A DNA stretch of 64,000 nt from assembly GCA_031362415.1 (NCBI GenBank), contig JANLSK010000056.1, positions 1 to 64,000 on the forward strand, in the 5' to 3' direction. Both the position numbers and the translations under genes were made by a program. The notes beneath the pieces were generated by a model, which was given only the letters and a program-made list of their open reading frames with translations, was not told the DNA's origin and ran no database searches. The first letter of the stretch is position 1. Every line of letters begins with the position of its first letter. The stretch comes from VFJJ01 sp031362415 (GTDB lineage Bacteria > Actinomycetota > Acidimicrobiia > IMCC26256 > VFJJ01). This document shows positions 50,319-58,448 of this stretch, in pieces.

Positions 50319-51571
50319 AGGTCGAACAGGGCCGTGAGCAGGTCGCGCCATGCGGCGTGGTCGTCAGCACTGGCGGCCTTCAGACGCATGGTGGGCTCGT
50401 GGAGCAGCTTGTTGACGATGCCCCTGGTCAAAGCCTCGATGGCCTCACGCGAGCGGGGGTCGAGCTCCGAGAACCGGTGGGCGTAGCGGTCGAGCTCGGC
50501 GAGGCGGATCTCCTCGGCCCGCTCGCGCAACGCCACCACGAGCGGAGCGGCTTCGCGGGCGACCCGATCTTCCCGAAAGCGGGCCAGCTCGTTGCCGATG
50601 ATCTCGCGGGCCCGCGGAAGCTCGGCCCGGCGGGTGTCGAGGACCCGGTCGGCGTGCGACTCGAGATGGCTCATGTCGATGACGGTCACCCCGTCAACGC
50701 CCGCCGCGCCCGGATCGACGTCGCGGGGCACGGCGATGTCGATGATCAGCAACGGACGAGACGGTCGTCCGGCCATGGCCGACGCGATGTCGTCGACGGT
50801 GACCACGAAGTCGGGCGCGCCGGTGGACGTGAGGAGCACGTCGGCCCGGGCGATCACCGATCGAAGCTGGTCGAGGCCGATCCCGCGGCCGCCGATCCGG
50901 GCGGCTAGCTCCACGGCCCGCTCGGGGGATCGGTTGGCGACGGTGACCTCGCCGGCGGCCGCGTCGGCCAGCGCGGCGGCCATCCCCTCGCCCATCACGC
51001 CGGCCCCGACGAGCACGATGTTGGCGCCGGCGAGCGATCCGAGCAGGGATGAGGCCACGGCGACCGCGGTGGTCGAGATGGAGACCGAGCCCCGGCCGAT
51101 GGCGGTTTCGGTGCGGATGCGCTTGCCCACCTCGACCGCGTGCCGGAACGTGCGCGAGAGGCTCTGGAGTGCCGTCCCCTCCCGCTCGGCCAGCAGCCAT
51201 GCGTCGCGGACCTGACCGAGCACCTCCGACTCGCCGATGATCATCGAGTCGAGGCCGGCGGCCACGGCGAACAGGTGCGAGACCGCAGCGTCGTCGTGGT
51301 AGGTGTAGAGGTGCGAGGTGAGCGTGTTGGTGTCGCAGCCGGCCTGGGTGGCGAGGAACTCGACGGCGTCTTGCACCCCGGGATGGAACTTCGTACAGCG
51401 GGCGTACACCTCGGTCCGGTTGCACGTGGAGAGCACGACGGCCTCGGCCAGGTGCTCACGCTCGGCCAGGTCGTGGAGCGCCTTGGGCACGAGCGACGGG
51501 TTGATCGCCAGGCGCTCGAGCAGGTTGAGCGGTGCGCTGTTGTGATTGAGACCCACGACGACGAGCGACAT
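50315..51571 (-). CDS. hemA: Glutamyl-tRNA reductase
   Basis: A 418-residue enzyme that reduces glutamyl-tRNA(Glu) to glutamate-1-semialdehyde, the committed step of C5-pathway haem synthesis. Cys50 in VVLSTCNRTEVYA is the nucleophile; GESEVLGQV, an NADPH-binding VLVGAGVMGEGMA and the C-terminal dimer helix with LLHEPTMRLKAA are present. It follows rex by 9 nt, so it falls under the Rex-controlled promoter. Confidence 0.97.
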   Translation of the reverse strand: MSLVVVGLNHNSAPLNLLERLAINPSLVPKALHDLAEREHLAEAVVLSTCNRTEVYARCTKFHPGVQDAVEFLATQAGCDTNTLTSHLYTYHDDAAVSHLFAVAAGLDSMIIGESEVLGQVRDAWLLAEREGTALQSLSRTFRHAVEVGKRIRTETAIGRGSVSISTTAVAVASSLLGSLAGANIVLVGAGVMGEGMAAALADAAAGEVTVANRSPERAVELAARIGGRGIGLDQLRSVIARADVLLTSTGAPDFVVTVDDIASAMAGRPSRPLLIIDIAVPRDVDPGAAGVDGVTVIDMSHLESHADRVLDTRRAELPRAREIIGNELARFREDRVAREAAPLVVALRERAEEIRLAELDRYAHRFSELDPRSREAIEALTRGIVNKLLHEPTMRLKAASADDHAAWRDLLTALFDL

Positions 51572-51580
51572 GTCGGCTCC

Positions 51581-52330
51581 TCACCCCACCGCTTCGACGG
51601 TGGTGCCGACCGAGACGGAGGTGCCGACAGCGACGGTGGTGCCGACAGCGAAGCTGTCGAGGCGGCGCCGATGGTAGAAGGACAGGATCTGCAGTTCGAT
51701 GGCCAGATCGACGTCACGCACCAGCACCTCGGCAGGCACGCTCAAGACGGTGGGCGCGAAGTTCAGGATCGACGTGACCCCGGCTCGCACGAGGCGGTCG
51801 GCCACCGATTGCGAGGCCGGTGCCGGCACGGCCAGGACGGCGATGGCCACGGCCCGCTCGTGAACGATCCGGTCGAGCTCGTCGAGATGCTCGATCGGCC
51901 GGTCGGCGACCATGGTCCCCACCTTGGCGGGATCGCTGTCGAGCAGCGCGGCGATGCGAAAGCCTCGGGCCGAGAACCCGCCGTAGTTGGCCAGGGCCTG
52001 ACCCAGGTTCCCGATCCCGACGATGGCGACGGCCCAGTCGTTGGTGAGCCCCAGCTCCTGGGAGATCTGGTACAGGAGGAACTCGACGTCGTATCCGACA
52101 CCGCGGGTGCCGTACGAGCCGAGATAGCTGAGATCCTTGCGGACCTTGGCGGCGTTGACGCCAGCCAGCTCGGCGAGGCGATCGGAGGAGATGGTCGTCG
52201 TCTTGTGTTCGACCGACGCCAGGAGCACACGGAAGTAGACGGGCAGCCGAGCGACGGTGGCCTCGGGGATTTTCCGACGGGTGCGCTCACCGGAGACCCG
52301 GCTGGCGAGGCCACCTCGCTCCACGGTCAC
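51581..52330 (-). CDS. rex: Redox-sensing transcriptional repressor Rex
   Basis: A 249-residue Rex protein. The winged helix at about 15-85 shows IPEATVARLPVYFRVL, LAELAGVNAAKVRKDLSYLG and GTRGVGYDV; the Rossmann NAD(H)-binding part starts VAIVGIGNLGQALANY. The C-terminal swapped helix ends near RRRLDSF, and a 17-residue repetitive tail (VGTTVAVGTSVSVGT) follows. Rex binds DNA when NADH is low and releases when NADH rises. It heads the haem operon, as in Streptomyces, and its own promoter carries an operator. Confidence 0.96.
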   Translation of the reverse strand: MTVERGGLASRVSGERTRRKIPEATVARLPVYFRVLLASVEHKTTTISSDRLAELAGVNAAKVRKDLSYLGSYGTRGVGYDVEFLLYQISQELGLTNDWAVAIVGIGNLGQALANYGGFSARGFRIAALLDSDPAKVGTMVADRPIEHLDELDRIVHERAVAIAVLAVPAPASQSVADRLVRAGVTSILNFAPTVLSVPAEVLVRDVDLAIELQILSFYHRRRLDSFAVGTTVAVGTSVSVGTTVEAVG

Positions 52331-52399
52331 GAACCAGCTCGGGTCCGGTCGGGGCAGTCGCCGACGTGTCGCTCCGGGTAACGGCTGACCATCGCCGAG

Positions 52400-52429
52400 A
52401 TATTAGTGCGCTTGTGAATCGAATCCCAA
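52400..52429 (-). promoter_or_regulatory. rex promoter with overlapping Rex operator
   Basis: On the minus strand TTGGGA (52429-52424), 18 nt and TAATAT (52405-52400) make a promoter about 70 nt before the rex start. The 18-bp site at 52412-52429 reads TTGTGAATCGAATCCCAA on the plus strand; one half is perfect (TTGTGAA) and the other matches 5 of 7. It covers the -35 box and spacer, the expected geometry for autorepression. Confidence 0.6.
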
Positions 52430-52533
52430 GGCGGCTGGTATGGCGGCAAGCAGGGCCCGGTGGCCCGGGAGGCGTGGGCCTCCCGGGCCACCAGATCCAA
52501 GCCCTGCACGCCACTCTCAGGACCCTCGCCGTC

Positions 52534-52989
52534 TCAGGCGACGGTGAGGGTGCCCGTCATCGCTGCGTGGAAGTTGCAGTGGTAGGCGTAGGTGCCTGCT
52601 GCGGCTGCGGTGTACTCGAATGTGGCACCGCCGGCCAGGCTGCCGGAGTCGGTGGAGCCGTCGTCGAAGGTGACCGTGTGGGCAGCGCCGTCGTCGTTGG
52701 TGAAGACGATGGTGGAGCCGACGGTCGCGCTCAGCGCGGCCGGTGAGAACGCGAAGTCCTTGATGGACACCGCGGCCCCCTCGGCCGGAGCCTCGTCGGC
52801 AGGCACCGCATCGCCCGCCGAGTCGTCGCCCGCGGGCGGGACCGTCGTGGTGTCGTCGGCCGGAGTCGTGGTGCCGTCGGTGCTGACTGACGTCTCGGTG
52901 CCCCCGCCCGAGTCGTCGTCGTCGCCGCAGGCCGCCAGAGCCAGGATGGCTGTGGCCGAGATGGCCAGGAGCATTCGATGGTGACGCAT
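52534..52989 (-). CDS. Cupredoxin (plastocyanin-like) lipoprotein
   Basis: A 151-residue exported copper protein. Lipobox LAAC places the lipid on Cys21; an acidic Thr/Asp linker (22-70) precedes the cupredoxin domain. Type 1 copper ligands are His104 (AAHTVTF), Cys138, His141 and Met144 (YHCNFHAAM). It could carry electrons outside the membrane, perhaps between the cytochrome complex and an oxidase, or store copper. AAGGGG lies 8 nt before the ATG. Confidence 0.92.
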   Translation of the reverse strand: MRHHRMLLAISATAILALAACGDDDDSGGGTETSVSTDGTTTPADDTTTVPPAGDDSAGDAVPADEAPAEGAAVSIKDFAFSPAALSATVGSTIVFTNDDGAAHTVTFDDGSTDSGSLAGGATFEYTAAAAGTYAYHCNFHAAMTGTLTVA

Positions 52990-53126
52990 GTGATGTCCCC
53001 TTGATTGTGGATGCAATGGTCCGACCCGGCGAACCCACTGACATGGTCGCGAGCTCGACCGCCGGGCGCTCGACGGTAGCGCCCAAGCGGAGCGGCCTTG
53101 GTTCACCCCGCTACGCTCGCTCCACC

Positions 53127-53861
53127 ATGGTCTCGGGCCTGGCCTTTCTCGCCACCGCCATCGCCACGCTGTTCTGGGAGGCGATGCTGGTCCGCTACAC
53201 GCGGCGCCGTCGACCCCATGAGGGGGTCTGGACGGTCGCTCTGGCCATGTTCGCCGGAGCGACGACCGCCCTGGCGGTCGGGGCCTCCACCGGCTGGGAT
53301 GCGCCGACGTTCCGGGTCTTCTACCTCCTGGGAGCCATCCTCAACGTCCCCTGGCTGGCCCTGGGCACGATCTACCTGCTGGGCTCGGAGCGTCTGGCCC
53401 GGGCCTGTCGAACGGTGCTGCTGCTGTTCACCGGGGTGGCCATCGGGGCGGTGTTCGTGGCCCCGATCAAGGGCGTCGTGCCCCGCACCGTGATCCCCTC
53501 GGGCCACGATCTCTTCGGCCCGTTCCCGCGCATCCTGACCGCAATCGGCAGCGGCGTCGGCGCCATCGTCATCCTCGTCGGAGCGATTTGGTCGATCTGG
53601 TCGGCGCTGCGGGAAGCGCGGACCGGTGCTGCTCCGAGGCACGATGGCGTCGCCTCGCCGGTCCGCACCGCATGGTCGAACGGGGCCATCGCGCTGGGAA
53701 CGCTCGTACTGTCGTCGGGTGGCCTCTGGCAGGGCATCGTGGGCGACGACGAGGCCTTCACCATCTCCCTGGTGCTGGGGATCGCCGTGATCCACCTGGG
53801 GTTCGTGATCTCGACCCGGAACGCCGAGTCCACCCGGACCCTGGCGCCCGTCGGAGGCTGA
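53127..53861 (+). CDS. Seven-helix membrane protein, unknown
   Basis: A 244-residue membrane protein with about seven helices and short loops. Notable residues are WEAMLVRYTRRRRPHEGVW after helix one, GAILNVPWLALGTIYLLG, and a loop with VVPRTVIPSGHDLFGPFPR. I do not recognise a characterised family. A TACGCT box ends 9 nt before the ATG. It diverges from the cupredoxin gene; no shared role is evident. Confidence 0.75.
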   Translation: MVSGLAFLATAIATLFWEAMLVRYTRRRRPHEGVWTVALAMFAGATTALAVGASTGWDAPTFRVFYLLGAILNVPWLALGTIYLLGSERLARACRTVLLLFTGVAIGAVFVAPIKGVVPRTVIPSGHDLFGPFPRILTAIGSGVGAIVILVGAIWSIWSALREARTGAAPRHDGVASPVRTAWSNGAIALGTLVLSSGGLWQGIVGDDEAFTISLVLGIAVIHLGFVISTRNAESTRTLAPVGG

Positions 53862-54197
53862 GTCCAGGCTTCGTCCCCATTTGCCCACTCTCCGTGGTGA
53901 ATCGGGTTCAAGCGTCGGACGGGGTACCGCCGATACATCTTCTGGAACACGAAACGCCGGCCTCACCGCAGCGAATCAGGTTCCGACAGGCCGTCACCGC
54001 CGGGGTTCCGGTACGTGGGGGTGGGCGTGTTGTCCGGTCGTACCCATCCGGGGACGATCGGGCAGACAGCCTCCCAGCCCGCCCCGACCACGCCCACCCC
54101 CTCGACGGGAACCCCGGCGAGTGACGGTCTCGTCTTCCAACTGCCCCCGCCGTGTGCGCTCCGGCGATCACCCCTCCGGCGTCGGCCCGGGTGCGGG
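53862..54197. other. 336-nt gene-free region with a long inverted repeat
   Basis: No convincing coding frame was found. The region holds the 31/32-bp inverted repeat listed separately and a 13-bp repeat TCTGGAACACGAA (53941-53953) that recurs at 54206-54218 in the microprotein gene. Confidence 0.6.
53998..54119. repeat. Long imperfect inverted repeat (32/31-bp arms, 59-nt loop)
   Basis: The left arm 53998-54029 begins CGCCGGGGTTCC and ends GGGGGTGGGCGTG. The right arm 54089-54119, read on the minus strand, begins CGCCGGGGTTCC and ends GGGGGTGGGCGTG, with one missing base and two mismatches in between. It could be a large transcript hairpin, a strong terminator between convergent genes, or the remains of a small mobile repeat. 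Confidence 0.7.
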
Positions 54198-54287
54198 TCA
54201 GCGGCTCTGGAACACGAACTGGATGATCGCCGCGCCCAGGATCATGGCGAGCAGGATGGCGATGGCGATGGTGGTGCCGGACCGCAT
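54198..54287 (-). CDS. Single-helix membrane microprotein, 29 aa
   Basis: ATG at 54287 encodes 29 residues: MRSGTT, then one helix (IAIAILLAMILGAAIIQFVF) and QSR. A perfect AGGAG lies 8 nt upstream, and the frame sits 44 nt after the stop of the SAM adenosyltransferase gene on the same strand. Positive residues at the start predict an N-in orientation. It is too short for most gene finders. Function unknown. Confidence 0.65.
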   Translation of the reverse strand: MRSGTTIAIAILLAMILGAAIIQFVFQSR

Positions 54288-54300
54288 GGGCGTGACTCCT

Positions 54301-54336
54301 CAGGGATTCAGGGATTCAGGGATTCAGGGATTCAGG
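54301..54336. repeat. Tandem 8-bp repeat, CAGGGATT x4.5
   Basis: Four and a half exact copies of CAGGGATT lie between the SAM adenosyltransferase stop (which is inside the last copy) and the microprotein ribosome site. Copy number could vary and alter spacing or RNA structure there. Confidence 0.9.
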
Positions 54337-55147
54337 TGGGAGGGAGCAGCGTGACGGGGGTGTTGGCGTGCAGGTGCAGGGCCTCGGCGGCCGACGCCTG
54401 GTTGAGCGCCAGCGCAACGAGCCCATAGCTGTCGACGAGGGCCACCAGCTCGGCCGGACGGGCGTCGGCGAAGGTGCCGACCCAACGGGCCAGCCGGGTC
54501 TGGTCGCGCACCTTCACCTCGATCGCCGCGCCGACGTCGAACCCGAGCTGGCGCAGCTCGTCGGGCTCCACGTTGAGCTGGGCGTTGCCGTAGCCGTCGA
54601 TCCAGAGGACCTCGCCGGCGATGCCGTCACCGTGGGGACGTGTGAGCGGCAGGATCGACGGCATCAGCCCGTGCACGTCGATGGGATCGCCCAGGTCGAA
54701 CAGCTCGACGCCCGTCGCCAGCGTGGCTGCGGCCGGGGCGAAGATGTCACGACCGGCAAAGGTGGGGCCGGCGGCCTCGATGTGGTAGTCGGTGTTGGTG
54801 AGCGACACGGCACGCGACGCCCCGCCGAGCATGGCGACCGCCGGGGCCAGCAGCCCGTTGTCGGGGCCCACCAGGAAGCCCGTCTCGACCTCGACGGCGA
54901 TGGCCCGACGGGCGGTACCCACGGTGGGGTCGACGACGGCGAGGATCACGCCCGGAGGCAGGTACTGCGCAGCCCGGGCCAGGGTGAGCGAACCGGCACG
55001 CACGTCGAAGGCGGCGATGTCGTGGGTGACGTCGATGATCGCCACGCCGGAGGCCAGGCGCATCATCACGGCCTTGCACACGCCGACGAACTCGTCGCGG
55101 GTGCCGTAGTCGGAGAGGAAGGAGATGACGCTGGGCGCTTCGGCCAT
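54332..55147 (-). CDS. S-adenosyl-L-methionine hydroxide adenosyltransferase (DUF62 family)
   Basis: A 271-residue protein of the fluorinase/chlorinase/SAM-hydrolase family. The N-terminus ISFLSDYGTRDEFVGVCKAVM, IDVTHDIAAFDVRAG, VDPTVGTARRAIAVE and GPDNGLLAPA are family marks; the Asp-Arg-His set of hydroxide transferases appears to be kept, so it should split SAM into adenosine and methionine with water. Halogenase activity is unlikely without the special loop. The downstream domain has WIDGYGNAQLN. The start ATG 55147 has GGAG 4-7 nt upstream. Confidence 0.9.
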   Translation of the reverse strand: MAEAPSVISFLSDYGTRDEFVGVCKAVMMRLASGVAIIDVTHDIAAFDVRAGSLTLARAAQYLPPGVILAVVDPTVGTARRAIAVEVETGFLVGPDNGLLAPAVAMLGGASRAVSLTNTDYHIEAAGPTFAGRDIFAPAAATLATGVELFDLGDPIDVHGLMPSILPLTRPHGDGIAGEVLWIDGYGNAQLNVEPDELRQLGFDVGAAIEVKVRDQTRLARWVGTFADARPAELVALVDSYGLVALALNQASAAEALHLHANTPVTLLPPT

Positions 55148-55244
55148 GCTCCAAGGATCGGCGACGCCCCCGAGCCCGGACGAACCGGGTGCTCGATTTC
55201 CTCGGGCCCCTCGGGTCCCTCGGCCGCTGGCCTGCGGACCCTGA

Positions 55245-55439
55245 CTACGCCGTCTCGGTGTAGCGCGACTCGAGGTAGGCGTCGACATCGGTGTCGCGGA
55301 CCCGGAACGACCGACCGACGCGTACCGCGGGCAGCTCACCGGCCTTGATGAGGCGGTAGATCGTCATCGACGACACGCGCATGAGGTCGGCGACCTCTTG
55401 GACCGTCAAGAACCGGGCCTTGGCGAACGACTCCGTCAT
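55245..55439 (-). CDS. Excisionase/BldC-type helix-turn-helix protein
   Basis: A 64-residue DNA-binding protein with a winged MerR-like HTH: FLTVQEVADLMRVSSMTIYR and LIKAGELPAVRVGRSFRV. Its neighbour proC and small size match mycobacterial Rv0500A beside proC (Rv0500). Proteins of this kind are chromosomal regulators related to BldC rather than phage excisionases. The target is unknown. The 259-nt gap upstream contains AACAGTGTGTCACATGTT, but no clear promoter. Confidence 0.9.
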   Translation of the reverse strand: MTESFAKARFLTVQEVADLMRVSSMTIYRLIKAGELPAVRVGRSFRVRDTDVDAYLESRYTETA

Positions 55440-55698
55440 GATGATGTGCCTCTGTTCCCTTGGTTGGTAAGGAGCTGCTCGGCCGCTGAGCTGGGGTGTC
55501 GCGGGCTGCTGTCGCCGCCTGCCGGCACGCTAGGCCGAGTGGTGCGAGATGTCCACTGGGAACAGTGTGTCACATGTTGCTGGGGTGGCTGCACGGCGGC
55601 CCGGAAGCCCGACGCCCCCGCCGAAGCCTGTGCCGACGCCCTGGCCGAAGGCTCTCGGCTCCCAGCCGACCACGAACGTCGGCGTCTCAGGTAACCGC

Positions 55699-56508
55699 TC
55701 AGGTACCGGTGCCGAGCTGGCGCGAGCGCTCGGTGGCCGCGCTCACCGCGTCGAGGAAGGCCGCCCGGACGGCGTGGGACTCCAGGGCCCGGAGACCGGC
55801 GGCGGTGGTGCCTCCGGGCGAGGTGACCGCCGCACGCAGCGCCTCGGGCCCGTCCGGGCCCTGGGCCAGCAGGACGGCCGATCCCAGGAGGGTCTCGATG
55901 GTGAGCGTGGTGGCCACGTCACGGGGGAGGCCGTTCAACACGCCGGCCTCGATGAGGGCCTCGACCACGAGGAACACGTAGGCCGGACCCGATCCCGAGA
56001 GCCCGGTCACGGCGTCGAGGTGGCGCTCGGGCACCCGCACCACGATTCCCACCGCTTCCAGGATGGCCGCCGCCCGGTCGAGGTGATCGGCGGTTGCGCT
56101 GGTGCCCGCAGCGATGGCCGTGACGCCCTTGCGCACGAGCGCCGGGGTGTTCGGCATCGCCCTCACGACGGGCTGGCCGACCAGGTGGGCCTCGATGCTC
56201 GCGATGGTGACGCCGGCCGCGATGGACAGCACCAGCGTGTCGAGGGTCACGGCGCCCGCCACCTCGTCGAGGGCCGCAGCCACGTCGCCGGGCTTGACGG
56301 CGACGACCACGACCGATGCGCCCCGGGCCGCCCCTGCGGTGCTGGCGTCGACCGTCACCCCCGGGAATGCCGCGGCCAACTCAGCCCGGCGTGAGGGCAC
56401 CACCTCGGCCACGGCAATGTCGCCGGCCCGATGGCCGCCCTGGAGCAGACCCCCGATCAGGACCTCGCCCATCCGTCCGCCACCCACCACCGTCAGCCGC
56501 GCCGTCAT
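55699..56508 (-). CDS. proC: Pyrroline-5-carboxylate reductase
   Basis: A 269-residue NAD(P)H enzyme for the last step of proline synthesis. LTVVGGGRMGEVLIGGLL gives the dinucleotide fold; VVAVKPGDV, VRAMPNTPALV and the C-terminal dimer signature (TGLSGSGPAYVFLVVEAL and TSPGGTTAAGLRAL) are complete. A TACCCT box 7 nt upstream suggests a leaderless start. Confidence 0.97.
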   Translation of the reverse strand: MTARLTVVGGGRMGEVLIGGLLQGGHRAGDIAVAEVVPSRRAELAAAFPGVTVDASTAGAARGASVVVVAVKPGDVAAALDEVAGAVTLDTLVLSIAAGVTIASIEAHLVGQPVVRAMPNTPALVRKGVTAIAAGTSATADHLDRAAAILEAVGIVVRVPERHLDAVTGLSGSGPAYVFLVVEALIEAGVLNGLPRDVATTLTIETLLGSAVLLAQGPDGPEALRAAVTSPGGTTAAGLRALESHAVRAAFLDAVSAATERSRQLGTGT

Positions 56509-56515
56509 GGCCCAG

Positions 56516-56521
56516 AGGGTA
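56516..56521 (-). promoter_or_regulatory. -10 box of proC
   Basis: TACCCT on the minus strand lies 7 nt before the proC ATG (56508), with no Shine-Dalgarno sequence. Confidence 0.45.
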
Positions 56522-56559
56522 CGCCGCGCCCCGAGCCGACTCCCGCCCGGAACCGGCGC

Positions 56560-57177
56560 CTACAGGAACGACGTGGGGTCGAACAGGTCGATGTCGATGA
56601 TCCGTACCCGTGGCAGCACGTGGTTGAAGCACCGGGCGTCGTCCTCGAGGTCGAAGATCTGCAGCCCGCCGGCCGTGAGCTCGTTGTACTTCGAGTTCAC
56701 GAACTCACGAAACGCCAGGAGCCCCACCTGGCGGTCGCCGCCGAGCAGTGCGGTGAGCTGGGGTAGGAAATCGCCGTCGTGGCTTCCGAGGATGACGTGG
56801 CCCGGGCGGGTGGCCAGGGCCTCGAGCGTACGTTGGATGCCGACGTCGACGACCTTGACGCCGACGGGGCCCGAGAGCGGGATCGGCCGCAGCCCCATGG
56901 CCTGGAGGGCCTGGATGAACGAGGCCGGAAGGTTGCCGGAGCTGGCGTTGATGAAGAACAGCGCCTTCACCGGATGACCCCAGGTGCTTCGAGCGAAGTC
57001 GAGCACGCGCTCCCAGCGGGGTCGCTCTTCCGGTGCCGGGCGACGCCCGAGGACACTGATGCCGAGCGTGGCGTCGAGGTTCTCGCCGTCGAGCAGGAGG
57101 TACGTGACCGGCTCCGTCGATGGGGCCATGTCGTCGACGGCGACCTGCGGCGACAGACTCGGCTCGCTCTCGATCAT
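56560..57177 (-). CDS. NYN-domain protein (LabA/DUF88-like, PIN-fold)
   Basis: A 205-residue protein. The PIN-like fold is marked by YLLLDGENLD (first Asp), KVVDVGIQRTLEA and VILGSHDGDFLPQLTAL, giving the acidic cluster of a putative RNase. The C-terminal part (LQIFDLEDDARCFNH) is typical for actinobacterial members. NYN proteins process RNA or act in regulation; the substrate is unknown. GAGGGAGA precedes the ATG. Confidence 0.87.
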   Translation of the reverse strand: MIESEPSLSPQVAVDDMAPSTEPVTYLLLDGENLDATLGISVLGRRPAPEERPRWERVLDFARSTWGHPVKALFFINASSGNLPASFIQALQAMGLRPIPLSGPVGVKVVDVGIQRTLEALATRPGHVILGSHDGDFLPQLTALLGGDRQVGLLAFREFVNSKYNELTAGGLQIFDLEDDARCFNHVLPRVRIIDIDLFDPTSFL

Positions 57178-57246
57178 CGATCTCCCTCGGCGTGGTGGAC
57201 GACGCCGATCGTACGACGTCGGGGCTCGCCCACCCGAGCGCCGTGG

Positions 57247-58023
57247 CTAGAGCATCAGGCCGCCGCCGACGGTGAAGACCTCGCCGTGGCAGTACGGCAC
57301 CTCGTCGCTCAGGATCCACGCCGCGGTGGCGGCGATCTCCTCGGGGGAGGCGTAGCGGCCGAGCGGGACGGCCTGGGCCATCACCGACTGGAAGGCCGGG
57401 CCGTCCATCCCGGCCAGGGCGCCCAGGCCGTCCTCGAGCGAGCGCATCATCCGGGTGTCGACCACGCCGGGGCACAGCGTGTTGACCCGGATGCCGAGCG
57501 GTCCGACCTCCAGCCCGAGCGAGCGGGCCATGCCCAGTACGGCGTGCTTGGAGGCGTTGTAGACCGCCGTCCCCGCGTTGCCCTGGAGCCCGGCGATCGA
57601 GGAGGTGACGAGGATCGCACCCCCGTCGCCGTGGGCCAGGATGCCCTTCACAGCGGCCTGGGCGCTGAAGAAGGCCCCGAGCACGTTGACGTTGAAGACC
57701 CGGTGGTAGTCGGCTGCGCTGAAGTCGGCGATCGTGGCCACCTCGCATTCGACGCCTGCGTTGACGTGCGCGAGATCGAGGCGGCCGAAGGTGGAGATGG
57801 CCGCATCGACACCGCGGGCTGCGCCCTCGGCGGTGGTGATGTCGGAGCCCACGCCGACGGCCTCGCCGGGCAGGGAGGCGGCAACCCGCTGGGCCGCGAC
57901 CTCGTCGATGTCGGACACCACGACCCGGGCGCCTTCCTCCGAGAGCCGCCGGGCTGTCGCCGACCCGATGCCGCCCGCAGCCCCCGTGACCAGTACCGCC
58001 TTGCCCGCCAGACCTCGCAACAT
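57247..58023 (-). CDS. SDR-family NAD(P)-dependent oxidoreductase
   Basis: A 258-residue classical SDR: VLVTGAAGGIGSATARRL (cofactor site), LAHVNAGVE in place of NNAG, LVTSSIAGLQGNAG (Ser) and YNASKHAVLG (Tyr/Lys). The C-terminus has GEVFTVGGGLML. GGGAGG lies 5 nt before the ATG at 58023, which fixes the start. The substrate is unknown. Confidence 0.9.
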   Translation of the reverse strand: MLRGLAGKAVLVTGAAGGIGSATARRLSEEGARVVVSDIDEVAAQRVAASLPGEAVGVGSDITTAEGAARGVDAAISTFGRLDLAHVNAGVECEVATIADFSAADYHRVFNVNVLGAFFSAQAAVKGILAHGDGGAILVTSSIAGLQGNAGTAVYNASKHAVLGMARSLGLEVGPLGIRVNTLCPGVVDTRMMRSLEDGLGALAGMDGPAFQSVMAQAVPLGRYASPEEIAATAAWILSDEVPYCHGEVFTVGGGLML

Positions 58024-58448
58024 CGTGCCTCCCGATTCGGTCCCGTGACGGTCGGCCCCGAAGACGGTCGTCCCGCATGGAAGCCTGAGCGTCAGTGGCA
58101 GCCCGAGCGTATCGACACCCACCCGCTCGGCGCCTCCGAACGCGAACGGGCCCGAGGAACCATCGGACCACTCCGCACTTCCCCGAACGGAGTGATCGTC
58201 CTGCACCTCGGGCCTCGTCGTTGGCAGTTCCGTCGAGGCTTGTGGGCACCCGCCGGAACAGCGGACCGGACCCTAGCCGTGACCCTCGGAGCCGACAAGG
58301 GGGCATGTGACGTTTGCCCGAAGAGCCGGGAAACGGTGCGCCCCGACGGCGTCTCGACGGCACCTGACCGTCCGTCTCGGGGCCCACCGCGTGCCTCGTC
58401 GTCCCGCCCCGTCGCCCCATGCGGTCGGGCCGGGAACCAGTCGTCACA
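58024..58448. other. 425-nt divergent intergenic region
   Basis: It separates the SDR gene from the reductase gene. No supported coding frame was found. It contains nested inverted repeats (58149-58214) and a possible -10 box CACAAT at 58445-58450. Confidence 0.55.
58149..58214. repeat. Nested inverted repeats, possible RNA structure
   Basis: Outer arms GGCCCGAGG (58149-58157) and CCTCGGGCC (58206-58214) are perfect, 9 bp. Inner arms CACTCCG (58169-58175) and CGGAGTG (58188-58194) are perfect, 7 bp, with a 4-bp GGAC/GTCC pairing between. The strand is unknown. Confidence 0.5.

Noticed and set aside
53941..54218. 13-bp direct repeat TCTGGAACACGAA at both ends of this range
   Set aside because: Too short to be an attachment site by itself; one copy is inside the microprotein gene and no integrase is present.
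55554..55580. AACAGTGTGTCACATGTT as an operator for the HTH gene
   Set aside because: The arms do not form a consistent palindrome when aligned; only the inner TGTGTCACA is symmetric.
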